Shown: positions 45,147-52,650 of the stretch, piece by piece
Numbering within the stretch: the stretch's first letter is position 1
Layout: every line of letters begins with the position of its first letter
Assembly (NCBI GenBank): GCA_046582185.1
Contig: JAYGEX010000015.1
Location: forward strand, 1-64,000
Direction of reading: 5' to 3'
DNA from: GCA-002726655 sp046582185
GTDB taxonomy: Bacteria > Pseudomonadota > Gammaproteobacteria > Pseudomonadales > Azotimanducaceae
Length of the DNA stretch: 64,000 bases
Notes under the pieces: generated by a model
Told to the model about the DNA's origin: nothing
Databases searched by the model: none
The model's input: the letters and a program-made list of their open reading frames with translations, nothing else
Made by a program: the position numbers and the translations under genes

Positions 45147-45582
45147 ATAAAAAAAGAATGGCTCTGCGGTGGTTATTGGACCCTTTACCTTTATTTTATT
45201 AACGACATTTGCTCCAACCTGAATGTGTTAGCCGAATATCTTTGTGCCCATGAGGATTCCCCTGATTACGAGCCACCCTACTTTTCAAGAATAAGCAGTA
45301 TAAAAAAGCAAGATTCAGCGAAAATTCAAGACTTAGAATAACTCCAGGACATCCAGTGCGTCGCTGCAGCTTACAAGAAGCTGGGTCAATAGGTTAGCCG
45401 TTATAGGATTTTAAAAATTGCTTCACTTTAGACTGAATGATAACTGAGTCATCTATGACCGCCAGGAACATCGGAGTTGGCTGGATGATGGATGTCCTAG
45501 GTTTTGTGCGTTATTCAACGCTAACGAGTCGCGACCGTTGTTTTCCAACTCATATCTAATTTGTTAATGCCCCGGTAGAAAT
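45147..45582. other. Gene-free interval, 436 bases
   Basis: Contains the possible N-terminal extension of the membrane protein at its left edge. The rest shows no coding frame of note, no RNA fold that I can defend and no repeat copy. Confidence 0.4.
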
Positions 45583-46392
45583 TCACGAGTCATTATCGGC
45601 TGCCAACTTTTTTAGCATCGCAAGAACGACACGTGCTGAATTATCCGCCGCATCCTGCGCAAAACTCGCATAGGATTCATGAGCTTTTCCATCGGCTTTG
45701 TCGGACAGCGTTCGAATGGCAATAACCGGAACACCGAACTCATAAGCGATTCGAGCGACGGGTCCCCCTTCACTTTCTACTGCATAGGCATCAAATCGAT
45801 CGCGTAAAAAATCAACGTAGTGCTGGCTCGCTATAAAGGCCTCACCGCTAACAATTCGCCCCTCAAATACATGCTCTTGACCGACAACCTGTCTGGCGGC
45901 AGAGCTGGCAACCTCTCGTAAGTAAGGGTCTGCCGGAATACTACCGTCGTCGTTAACACCGCAGTCAGGCTTCCAGACAAACCCATTATCTGTCTCCGTG
46001 CCGCAGTCGTGAATGATGAAGTCCTTTGAGATGACCACGTCAAGTACCTTCGTATGGTCAGCAACACCGCCTGCAATGCCGGTGAAGATAATCCCGCTAA
46101 CACCAAATTCATGAATTAGAATGCTCGTTGTTGCACTCGGCAGCATGCCGTAGGCACCCGCGCGCGCAAGCACGACGTCGACCGAATTCAGCCTAGCACG
46201 ATGATAGTCGACTCCACCGATAGTAATAGTTTCTGTGGTCTCAGCTTGAGCGATCAGTAAATCGAGCTCGATATCGAGGGCGGTCAGTATGCCAATGGGT
46301 TTCGACTCTTCTGCATAGGTGTGAGACGAACCGATGGTGATGACGACCAACAGACTAATAATCACACAGTGCTTCTTTACTAGAGTATACAT
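45583..46392 (-). CDS. Exported MTA/SAH nucleosidase-like protein
   Basis: 269 residues. The first 27 form a signal peptide (HCVIISLLVVITIGSSHTYA). The nucleoside phosphorylase fold follows: GILTALDIELDLLI, ARAGAYGMLPSATTSIL, GIIFTGIAGGVADHTKVLDV, AVESEGGPVARIAYEFGVP (the purine/ribose Glu motif, with ESEG where MTAN has EMEG) and ITLRSD-like IRTLSDKADGKAH containing the catalytic Asp. An exported nucleosidase would act on extracellular or periplasmic purine nucleosides. Repeat copy B, with a promoter facing this gene, lies 50 bases upstream. Confidence 0.85.
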   Translation of the reverse strand: MYTLVKKHCVIISLLVVITIGSSHTYAEESKPIGILTALDIELDLLIAQAETTETITIGGVDYHRARLNSVDVVLARAGAYGMLPSATTSILIHEFGVSGIIFTGIAGGVADHTKVLDVVISKDFIIHDCGTETDNGFVWKPDCGVNDDGSIPADPYLREVASSAARQVVGQEHVFEGRIVSGEAFIASQHYVDFLRDRFDAYAVESEGGPVARIAYEFGVPVIAIRTLSDKADGKAHESYASFAQDAADNSARVVLAMLKKLAADNDS

Positions 46393-46441
46393 TTCTAACT
46401 TGCTCTTATATTGATCTACAACGCTTATCTGCCGGGAAGTT

Positions 46442-46498
46442 GAGAATAGGAATTATAAAGCGTGTTTTTGCCACGAATACAAAAGTATCTTCATAGGC
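46442..46498 (-). repeat. Dispersed promoter-bearing repeat, copy B (57 bases)
   Basis: Matches copies C and D from GAGAATAGG through CATAGGCA with one additional T, then diverges. The leftward promoter is TTGTAT, 19 bases, TATAAT (complement of 46452-46457), about 60 bases before the nucleosidase ATG. Confidence 0.85.
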
Positions 46499-46604
46499 AT
46501 GGAGAAGTGCCGATTGTCAGCTAAGTAATCGTTAATTATAAATCAATGGCAGTATTCTGTAGAATTTAGAGCAATATCATTCGCAATCGCAAGTGCGACT
46601 TTGT

Positions 46605-46973
46605 CTACATCATTCCCATTAATGCCGCCTTGGCATCCGCACTGGGGATATGATTGATACCTACCAGTATGTCTGCCAGGTCCTTGGTGGGATCGGATGA
46701 CGCAATACCATCCAGCGTGGTTTTGTCGGTGGCACTTACCTTGTGTTGTAAATCGTGAACCGCTTTAGCGATGGATTTTACCGATGCTCCAACAGCGGCA
46801 TCGTTAGTAATCGCCGTTAGTGCTGTTTTATCATCGGCGGAAGGAAAGTGCTTGAGAGTCACTAGTATTCCCGCAATGGTTTTGACCGCGGCATTATCAT
46901 CTGCGAAAGACAGCTGTGGAAGCATACTAATTGCCGCAATTGCCAGGCCGATTGCTATTCGTTTACCTTTCAT
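46605..46973 (-). CDS. Small secreted alpha-helical protein, unknown
   Basis: 122 residues from ATG 46973 with AGGAG six bases upstream. Signal peptide MKGKRIAIGLAIAAISMLPQ, then LSFA cleavage before DDN. The mature part repeats a motif about every 28 residues: IAGILVTLKHFPSADDKTAL and LADILVGINHIPSADAKAAL, with an intermediate diverged copy (VHDLQHKVSATDKTTL). No Cys. Probably periplasmic or secreted. Repeat copy C, 33 bases upstream, supplies the likely promoter. I recognise no family. Confidence 0.75.
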   Translation of the reverse strand: MKGKRIAIGLAIAAISMLPQLSFADDNAAVKTIAGILVTLKHFPSADDKTALTAITNDAAVGASVKSIAKAVHDLQHKVSATDKTTLDGIASSDPTKDLADILVGINHIPSADAKAALMGMM

Positions 46974-47005
46974 GGAACTCTCCTTTTTTATTGGAAGTAA
47001 TAACC

Positions 47006-47138
47006 GAGAATAGGAATTATAAAGCGTGTTTTGCCACGAATACAAATGTATCTTCATAGGCAGACAGTGTCAAAACCTTCTTTCCTCCGCACAAGGTTCA
47101 TGTAGCTCTATTCGCAAGGAACTAGAGACAATCCACGG
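47006..47138 (-). repeat. Dispersed promoter-bearing repeat, copy C (133 bases)
   Basis: 133 bases with a single mismatch to copy D. The left edge carries a leftward promoter: TTGTAT (complement of 47040-47045), 18 bases, TATAAT (complement of 47016-47021). Predicted transcription would start at about 47009, 36 bases before the small secreted gene. The one mismatch, AAAAG to AAATG, keeps the ATAC-N4-GTAT inverted repeat around the -35 box. No transposase and no terminal inverted repeat is present. Confidence 0.93.
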
Positions 47139-47479
47139 TGATCAAGTAGGAGGGGTAGCCAAGCTGAAAATACCTGAGTTCACTCAAGCGAAAAAGTTCA
47201 TGGCGTACTTGATAGTGAGGAGATGACAAAAACAGTGCTAAAGGGCAGATCAGTCCGGCAGCATTTGAGGCAAAACAAGTTGCTTAATCAGGTGTCCATC
47301 AATGGCGGGCAGGATCAGATTGACGCCTTGTTGTGTGCATAGCAGATCTGCACCATGGCAGTCATTTACCAATTACACTAACACCACATCGCGCAACCGG
47401 AAATTCAAACGAGGAATTGCAATTACCATTTTTGACAATTCTTCGGAAAATGTTGTTTATTTCCCTTACTTTCATTTTC
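47139..47479. other. Gene-free interval, 341 bases
   Basis: Lies between repeat C and the methyltransferase stop. Several short frames, none with an RBS. A plus-strand frame that starts in the repeat (RKELETIHGDQVGG) ends within 100 bases. No convincing element. Confidence 0.4.
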
Positions 47480-48364
47480 CTAAATTGGCTTCCTTAGTAA
47501 GAACTTAATTGCGTCACCTTTATTTGTAAATCGGGTAGCCAATGATAGAGGACCTTTCATTATGTTAAAATACCACGGCGTGTCCCAACTCGAACCGGGT
47601 TGGTTAGCACGAACTCGAACTCCTGTAGTCCAAGTGCGCTCATGTTCCAGTCCAACATTTTCAGCCAGCGTTAACACGTTTTCAGGAGTATATAAATGCA
47701 CGTGATCTATTGGGTCCATATATCGCCAGTTTTTCCCAAGAATACGACGAGTATAGCTGTCCCAATTTACCGTATCTGCATAAAAAACACCTCCGGGACG
47801 CAATATTCGCTTAACTTCTATTAACGTTTCCTTAGGGTTGTCTAAATGTTCCATAACTGAATTAGTGTAGATGACATCAAACGAATCTGAAGGATATTTG
47901 GCCGACATTACGTCACCGCTAAAGACATCCAACCCCCTTTTCTCCCTAGCATATTCGCTAGCTGCAATGGATATATCAACCCCTTTAACATCCCACTTAA
48001 GGTCACGAGCCGCGAGAATAACAATGCCTGTATTGCATCCTATTTCTAGAAACAGATTTGTCTTTCTATACTTATCGAATATCCTGAGGCGTTTGTGATT
48101 TTGAATTCGCTGCTTTTCTGCCTTTTCTACATATTTATCTAAACCTTCCTGATAATTCTGCTCATTAATATCAGTAAGGTTCTTTGCCATTGGTCGCGCA
48201 TAAATTAGACTACATTCAAGACAGCGATGATACGCCGTACCGTGCATAGCCAATAATTGTTCAGATTTATCGTTGCCACAAGAATTGCAGACTCTATCCT
48301 CGAAATTGGCCGCAACTGCATTCCAATTTCCGCGGGTTTCGATAACTACAGGTTTGCTCTTCAC
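47480..48364 (-). CDS. Class I SAM-dependent methyltransferase with zinc-ribbon N-terminus
   Basis: 294 residues. Residues 25-60 form a zinc ribbon (CNSCG, then CLECS), followed by the Rossmann core: FLEIGCNTGIVILAA (motif I), VKGVDISIAASEYA, FSGDVMSA, FDVIYTNSVMEHLDNPKETL and RILRPGGVFYADT. This architecture is common in cell-surface sugar or natural-product methyltransferases. GTG start with AGG. The gene looks more AT-rich than the catabolic genes and sits between repeats C and D with IS3 debris, suggesting recent acquisition. Confidence 0.88.
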   Translation of the reverse strand: MKSKPVVIETRGNWNAVAANFEDRVCNSCGNDKSEQLLAMHGTAYHRCLECSLIYARPMAKNLTDINEQNYQEGLDKYVEKAEKQRIQNHKRLRIFDKYRKTNLFLEIGCNTGIVILAARDLKWDVKGVDISIAASEYAREKRGLDVFSGDVMSAKYPSDSFDVIYTNSVMEHLDNPKETLIEVKRILRPGGVFYADTVNWDSYTRRILGKNWRYMDPIDHVHLYTPENVLTLAENVGLEHERTWTTGVRVRANQPGSSWDTPWYFNIMKGPLSLATRFTNKGDAIKFLLRKPI

Positions 48365-48567
48365 ATTTCTACCTAATCAAGAGTAAGTTATTGGTGTGCA
48401 TCGTGACCAATACGTACTAATAATTCAAGTTGGTTACATACCCAAACCAACAGATAGTGTATGTAGTGGCATCGTCAATTTGCAAATAGGCTGCTGGGTA
48501 ATTCCCCCGATAAATAAGAGGACTCAAAAGTAGGCTTTTCCAATATAGTTAATCAAGGAGAAACCAC

Positions 48568-48741
48568 ATGAAACGATCAAAATTTACGGATAGCCAGATA
48601 CTTGCCATCCTCAAAGAAGCGCAATCAGGTGTGCGAGTCCCAGACCTGTGCCGCAATCACGGCATGAGCGATGCGACATTCTATAAATGGCGCGCCAAGT
48701 TCGGTGGCATGGATGCTTCCATGATGAAGCGCATGAAAGTG
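48568..48741 (+). pseudogene. IS3-family OrfA transposase fragment
   Basis: AAGGAG precedes ATG 48568, giving MKRSKFTDSQILAILKEAQS, then VPDLCRNHGMSDATFYKWRAKFGGMDASMMKRMK: the helix-turn-helix of IS3-family (IS407/IS51-like) OrfA. Similarity ends at about residue 58 of about 88, just before the leucine zipper, and OrfB is absent. The junction falls next to a 12-base palindrome. Confidence 0.9.
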
Positions 48742-48746
48742 TTTAG

Positions 48747-48758
48747 GTTATGCATAAC
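48747..48758. repeat. 12-base perfect palindrome at the IS3 junction
   Basis: GTTATGCATAAC, embedded in TTTAG...CTAAA-like arms (48743-48762). It lies directly after the truncated OrfA and six bases past the histidine-phosphatase stop. It could be a terminator stem without T-tract, or a recombination end. Confidence 0.6.
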
Positions 48759-48764
48759 TAAAAC

Positions 48765-49157
48765 CTACAATATGAAACCTTCCCAGTCGTCAGCGTAGAG
48801 ATAACCCAAGACCTGAAGCTCCTTTGTTTCCTCTTCCAGAACCATAAAGACCATCACACCGTAGGCAACTGAACTGCCTACGTCCATCCTAATTAATCTC
48901 CCGAACATGTCGCCTGGAATCTTACTCATACAGGTTGAGTGCGTCACGAGAACGAGATTACGATTTTGACGTTTGTGTTCAAGCATTGAAGGAAGAAACA
49001 GGGTTTCACAATTCTTTCTTAACCACCAGGATTCTTCGCTAGTCCGGCCAAAAATAAGTTCTGATGTCTGCGTGGTCCGTAGATGAGGGCTATTGAACAC
49101 ATCCGCCAAACTGAGGTCGAAATGTTCCGAAAACGATCTTTGAAGGTTGAGAGCCAT
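48765..49157 (-). pseudogene. 5'-truncated histidine phosphatase-like gene
   Basis: 130 residues matching the middle and end of the phosphoglycerate-mutase-like fold: VFNSPHLRTTQTSELIFGRT (the S-P-x-x-R-x-x-x-T motif) and NLVLVTHSTCMSKIPGDMFG (second His). The essential N-terminal R-H-G strand is missing, and the frame begins eight bases from the edge of repeat D. The ATG has no SD. Insertion of, or recombination at, the repeat removed the 5' end; the repeat's promoter would now transcribe the stub with an 11-base leader. Confidence 0.7.
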
Positions 49158-49164
49158 CTCTTTT

Positions 49165-49297
49165 GAGAATAGGAATTATAAAGCGTGTTTTGCCACGAAT
49201 ACAAAAGTATCTTCATAGGCAGACAGTGTCAAAACCTTCTTTCCTCCGCACAAGGTTCATGTAGCTCTATTCGCAAGGAACTAGAGACAATCCACGG
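49165..49297 (-). repeat. Dispersed promoter-bearing repeat, copy D (133 bases)
   Basis: Differs from copy C at one position. Leftward promoter: TTGTAT (complement of 49199-49204), 18 bases, TATAAT (complement of 49175-49180). Flanking bases on either side share nothing with copy C, so 133 bases is the full shared unit. C and D are direct repeats bracketing 2.0 kb that holds the methyltransferase and IS3 fragment. Confidence 0.93.
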
Positions 49298-49938
49298 CTT
49301 GAAAATCCGGCGTTATCTTAGGTTGCATTGAAATACCTAAGTGAAGATAAAGCTGAGCTGGACAATCCCTACCAGAGCTTACCTCACTAATCTAAACCCT
49401 GAAAGAACGCCAAAAAGGCACTTTTCTCAGCCTTAAATCTGAGATCCGTGGTATGTACAAAGGAAGTTCATTTGACAGAATTGCTAATGCCTTGAATAGT
49501 TGATGTTTCCAGTCTTCTTAAGGTAGCCCCTTTCTTGAGGTGTGTCATTCAGGAAATTCGAATGGATCACACAATAAAATCAGAATTTTCAAATCTTCGG
49601 ACTAGATTGAACTTCATCACCTGATTAGTGGCTGAATACAGACACTGGTATTTAGCCCGAACCCATCTCATCCAGAACCATCTGATGTCAATTGGAGCGA
49701 ACTTGAAAATAAGTGGTAATCATCCAAGCAAACCATGTTGCCACCTGCCCGATGTTTTCTCAGATGATTCGAACTAACTATTTGTTCCTTTTTAGTGTCC
49801 TGCAAGATCAGATAAATCTTGTTCGTCTAGTTTGTTTGTAACGAGAATTTCAGCCGATCCTTCACTGAGTGTTTCAGCTAAGTGCTTTGTTCAGGATGGC
49901 GGGTAGGATGGTGGGTATGCTTCGATTCTTTAACTAAT
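49298..49938. other. Gene-free interval, 641 bases
   Basis: The longest stretch without a gene. All six frames are broken frequently. It looks like decayed DNA at the right border of the accessory region; no repeat copy, tRNA or attachment site was recognised. Confidence 0.5.
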
Positions 49939-50031
49939 TTATTGATTTAAAAGAGGTGTTGGTGCCGGAAAGAGGCCTTGGCCTGCCAGGGATGTTAGGA
50001 CACGGATTGAATCCACGTTAGTGATCGCCAT
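49939..50031 (-). CDS. Possible 30-residue peptide gene
   Basis: AGAGGA lies about eight bases before ATG 50031. The peptide begins MAITNVDSIRVLTSLAGQGL and ends FPAPTPLLNQ. It is hydrophobic with a Pro-rich tail and no basic signal peptide. It diverges from the conserved small gene at 50152. Only the good SD and sensible composition support it. Confidence 0.35.
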   Translation of the reverse strand: MAITNVDSIRVLTSLAGQGLFPAPTPLLNQ

Positions 50032-50151
50032 TAATGGTTCCTCTTTGTGCGCTAAGTGAAATTTGCTGGCCGGGTAGGCTTTTGTTAGTGTAGCTGCGCA
50101 CATTTGATAAAGATTACATACACAAAGAGTAAACATAAAAAGGAAAGCATT

Positions 50152-50448
50152 ATGAGTGTCGACGGTGATTGGAAAGTAACACTTAATTCACCCATGGGAG
50201 CCCGAGAAGCGACAATTACCCTGGATACAAGTGGTGGTTCCCTTTCGGGGAAAATGGCCGGAGACCAAGGTGTTCAGGAGTTTGAGGGTGGCACAGTGGA
50301 CGGTAGTTCTCTCACCTGGAATATAAAGATGACTCAGCCAATGGCAATGGAGCTTGATTTTGTAGCAGAGGTTGACGGAGACAGTATTAAGGGCAACGTC
50401 AAGTTGGGCGCATTTGGTGATGCAACTTTTGAAGGCACACGGGCCTAA
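50152..50448 (+). CDS. Small conserved-type beta-rich protein, unknown
   Basis: 98 residues from ATG 50152, preceded by AAGGAAAGC. It starts MSVDGDWKVTLNSPMGAREA and continues as regular strands (ATITLDTSGGSLSGKMAGDQ, GTVDGSSLTWNIKMTQPM, VAEVDGDSIKGNVKLGAFGD). The pattern is that of a small barrel in which each hairpin carries G-x-S or D-G-D turns. Cytoplasmic. Function not known; it precedes the DUF411 gene by 16 bases and is probably co-transcribed. Confidence 0.8.
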   Translation: MSVDGDWKVTLNSPMGAREATITLDTSGGSLSGKMAGDQGVQEFEGGTVDGSSLTWNIKMTQPMAMELDFVAEVDGDSIKGNVKLGAFGDATFEGTRA

Positions 50449-50464
50449 CCCGCGTTATTATTGA

Positions 50465-50977
50465 ATGCAAATCATATTTTTATTTACAATTCTGCTGTTT
50501 GTCGCGAGTTCGCCAGCATATTCAGACTCCACGTTAGAACAGGCAACTGATAACAAAGATCATCTGCTTGTCTATAAGTCACCCACCTGTGGATGTTGCA
50601 GCAATTGGATCGCGCATATGGAGGCCAGCGGCTTCACAGTCGAGGCGGTCAATAGCGTTAATATGGGGGCGATCAAGCAGCAATATAACATCGGCGCTAA
50701 TCTACAGTCTTGCCATACTGCTGTTCATGCTTCGTCAGGATATGTATTCGAGGGCCACGTTCCTGCTGGTGCCGTCAAACAATTCCTGTCCAAAGCCCCG
50801 GGCAATGCAATAGGGCTCACTGTGCCCGGCATGCCTGCAGGGAGTCCCGGCATGGAAATGGGTAGCAGGTTTGACCCATACCTTGTGATTCAATTGAATG
50901 AGGAACAATCACCAAGCCTGTACATGCGTGTGAATTCCAAATCAGCCCAGGATGCCATAGGAATGGATGATCAATAA
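50465..50977 (+). CDS. DUF411 metal-binding protein, exported
   Basis: 170 residues: a signal peptide (IIFLFTILLFVASSPAYS), then LLVYKSPTCGCCSNWIAHME with the C-x-C-C cluster, VNMGAIKQQYNIGANLQSCHTAV (second Cys) and FEGHVPAGAVKQFLSKAPGN. These define DUF411, a thioredoxin-like periplasmic family linked to copper resistance. The C-terminus adds Met-rich VPGMPAGSPGMEMGS, consistent with copper binding. No other copper gene is in the window. Confidence 0.9.
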   Translation: MQIIFLFTILLFVASSPAYSDSTLEQATDNKDHLLVYKSPTCGCCSNWIAHMEASGFTVEAVNSVNMGAIKQQYNIGANLQSCHTAVHASSGYVFEGHVPAGAVKQFLSKAPGNAIGLTVPGMPAGSPGMEMGSRFDPYLVIQLNEEQSPSLYMRVNSKSAQDAIGMDDQ

Positions 50978-51006
50978 AAAGCTGCAGGTTCTATCGATAT
51001 TAGAGA

Positions 51007-52626
51007 TCATGATGCTTGCGAGTATCGCTGAAATCTTGTCGTCCCATCCCTGGATAGTTGCGCCATAAGGTCCACTTCCCAATGCAGGTAGGCACGCATA
51101 GCATCTTCAACTGTTTCGCCCTTCTCCTTGTTTGCCACAAATGGGATTCGCCAGATATCGATCGGTGCCACGGAGAATTTTTCGTCCCCCTTGATCAAAG
51201 ATTGGCCGGCATTAGCCCAGGCGGCATTGCCGCCTTTAAGACAATAGACTGGCAAGCTGGTGAGTGCTTTGAGTTCATTGATGCAGAGCCTGGCAAGCTC
51301 GCCGTTTTCAGATGTAAGGATATATGTACTTGCCTCCGGCAATGCCGCCAGACTTGCCGCCAACTGGCTGCGCAGAACGAACCACGCGCCGCTAATATGT
51401 CCTGCTCGATACGCGCTACTGAGGCTAAGATCTAATATCAGAGCGCCGTCTTCCAGTTTCAAAGCGACATCGTCAGTATTTAGATCCGGAGTATCAAGCT
51501 TGTCAAGGCCAAGTACCCGCGGGGATCGTTTACCTTGAATCAAGGGCTTAGTTTCTTGCTCGATGAGCATCGTCCGTACACCTTTCTGCCCCATTTGATT
51601 TAGCCATGATGCCGTCATTGAGGCGCGAATACCGTCATTGTCCACCAGGACGATACGTGCATTTCGTGTGGCTATGTATTCATCTGTCGCCTGCACGACT
51701 TGTCCGCCGGCCCCATGGACTGCATCAAATAGATGGCCGGCTTCGAATTCTTCGATGGTACGAACATCAATGATATAGAGGCAGCGCTCAGATCGCTGTT
51801 CGCGCCATTGCGTCAATTCATCCGGTGTTATTTGTTGAACCTGGAATCGAGTGAAAACCCGATTAGCAGCGGCTTTGGATTCTGATATTCCTCGTTTATC
51901 AGGAAGCGGAACCCAGGTCTCACCACCATTATCAGGTTTGAAACCTGAAAGCCGCCAACCCATTATGCCGTTACGCAAGGCATAGACTTTGTTTGGCAGG
52001 CCAGCATTAATCAAGGATTGCGCGCCGATGATACTACGAGTCCGACCTGCACAATTTACAATTACCGTTGTTTCTGGATCAGGTATCGCGGCAAATGCAC
52101 GATAAACCAACTCGGCACCAGAACAGCACAATCCTGTGGGAATGCTGGCCCAGTTGAACTCAGTGAAGGGGCGACTATCGAGAATAATCATATCTTCTCC
52201 GTCCTCCATCATGGCGTGGACTTCATCTGCGGAGAGTGAGGGCGTTGCGTCTTCATGCTCAATGAATTCGCCAAAAGCTTTGCTCGGTACATTGACGCCA
52301 GAATAGATTTCGTATCCGGCATCGCCCCAGCCTGTGACGCCGCCAACAAGTACCGAGATGTTTGAATATCCCAGTGATGAAAACTTGATTGCAGCCTTGT
52401 CTGCCAGACCTTCGCCATCATCGCAAATCACTAGAGGGGTAAATTTTCGCGGCAATAGATCAGCGGCTAAAAATTCGAGGCGTCCGAGCGGAATTGGCAC
52501 AGCGAAGAGTAAATGATTTCTGGAAAATGCATCGGTTTCCCTAACATCTATCAGTGCATGTTCATTGTCGCTCAGCAGCAATGTTTGTAGATCTTCTGGC
52601 AGGATGGTTCCTGGTGAGCTAGACAT
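51007..52626 (-). CDS. Four-domain rhodanese (sulfurtransferase)
   Basis: 539 residues as four rhodanese domains (about 8-108, 127-232, 262-360, 385-480). Domain 1 has Cys68 (VICDDGEG) and domain 2 has Cys192 in the canonical loop NCAGRTRS; domains 3 and 4 have Asp329 (VDNDGIR) and Ser439 (TSENGEL) at the same place, so only two sites look catalytic. Each domain keeps a DVR/DSR-type strand (LIDVRETDAF, ILDSRPFTEF, IIDVRTIEEF, ILDLSLSSAY). Cytoplasmic. It is 24 bases downstream of the cysteine-dioxygenase-like gene, so it likely handles sulfane sulfur from thiol oxidation. GGGGGCGAACAA precedes the ATG. Confidence 0.93.
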   Translation of the reverse strand: MSSSPGTILPEDLQTLLLSDNEHALIDVRETDAFSRNHLLFAVPIPLGRLEFLAADLLPRKFTPLVICDDGEGLADKAAIKFSSLGYSNISVLVGGVTGWGDAGYEIYSGVNVPSKAFGEFIEHEDATPSLSADEVHAMMEDGEDMIILDSRPFTEFNWASIPTGLCCSGAELVYRAFAAIPDPETTVIVNCAGRTRSIIGAQSLINAGLPNKVYALRNGIMGWRLSGFKPDNGGETWVPLPDKRGISESKAAANRVFTRFQVQQITPDELTQWREQRSERCLYIIDVRTIEEFEAGHLFDAVHGAGGQVVQATDEYIATRNARIVLVDNDGIRASMTASWLNQMGQKGVRTMLIEQETKPLIQGKRSPRVLGLDKLDTPDLNTDDVALKLEDGALILDLSLSSAYRAGHISGAWFVLRSQLAASLAALPEASTYILTSENGELARLCINELKALTSLPVYCLKGGNAAWANAGQSLIKGDEKFSVAPIDIWRIPFVANKEKGETVEDAMRAYLHWEVDLMAQLSRDGTTRFQRYSQAS

Positions 52627-52650
52627 TTGTTCGCCCCCTATATGACGTGA

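Noticed and set aside
47302..47508. 68-codon plus-strand frame between repeat C and the methyltransferase gene.
   Set aside because: No SD, low-complexity ending overlapping the methyltransferase stop, no family resemblance.
44260..49297. Integron cassette array: small genes in one direction separated by ~133-bp repeats.
   Set aside because: The repeats lack the paired core sites (RYYYAAC / GTTRRRY) and the folded symmetry of attC sites, no integrase is present, and two copies are only 40-57 bases long.
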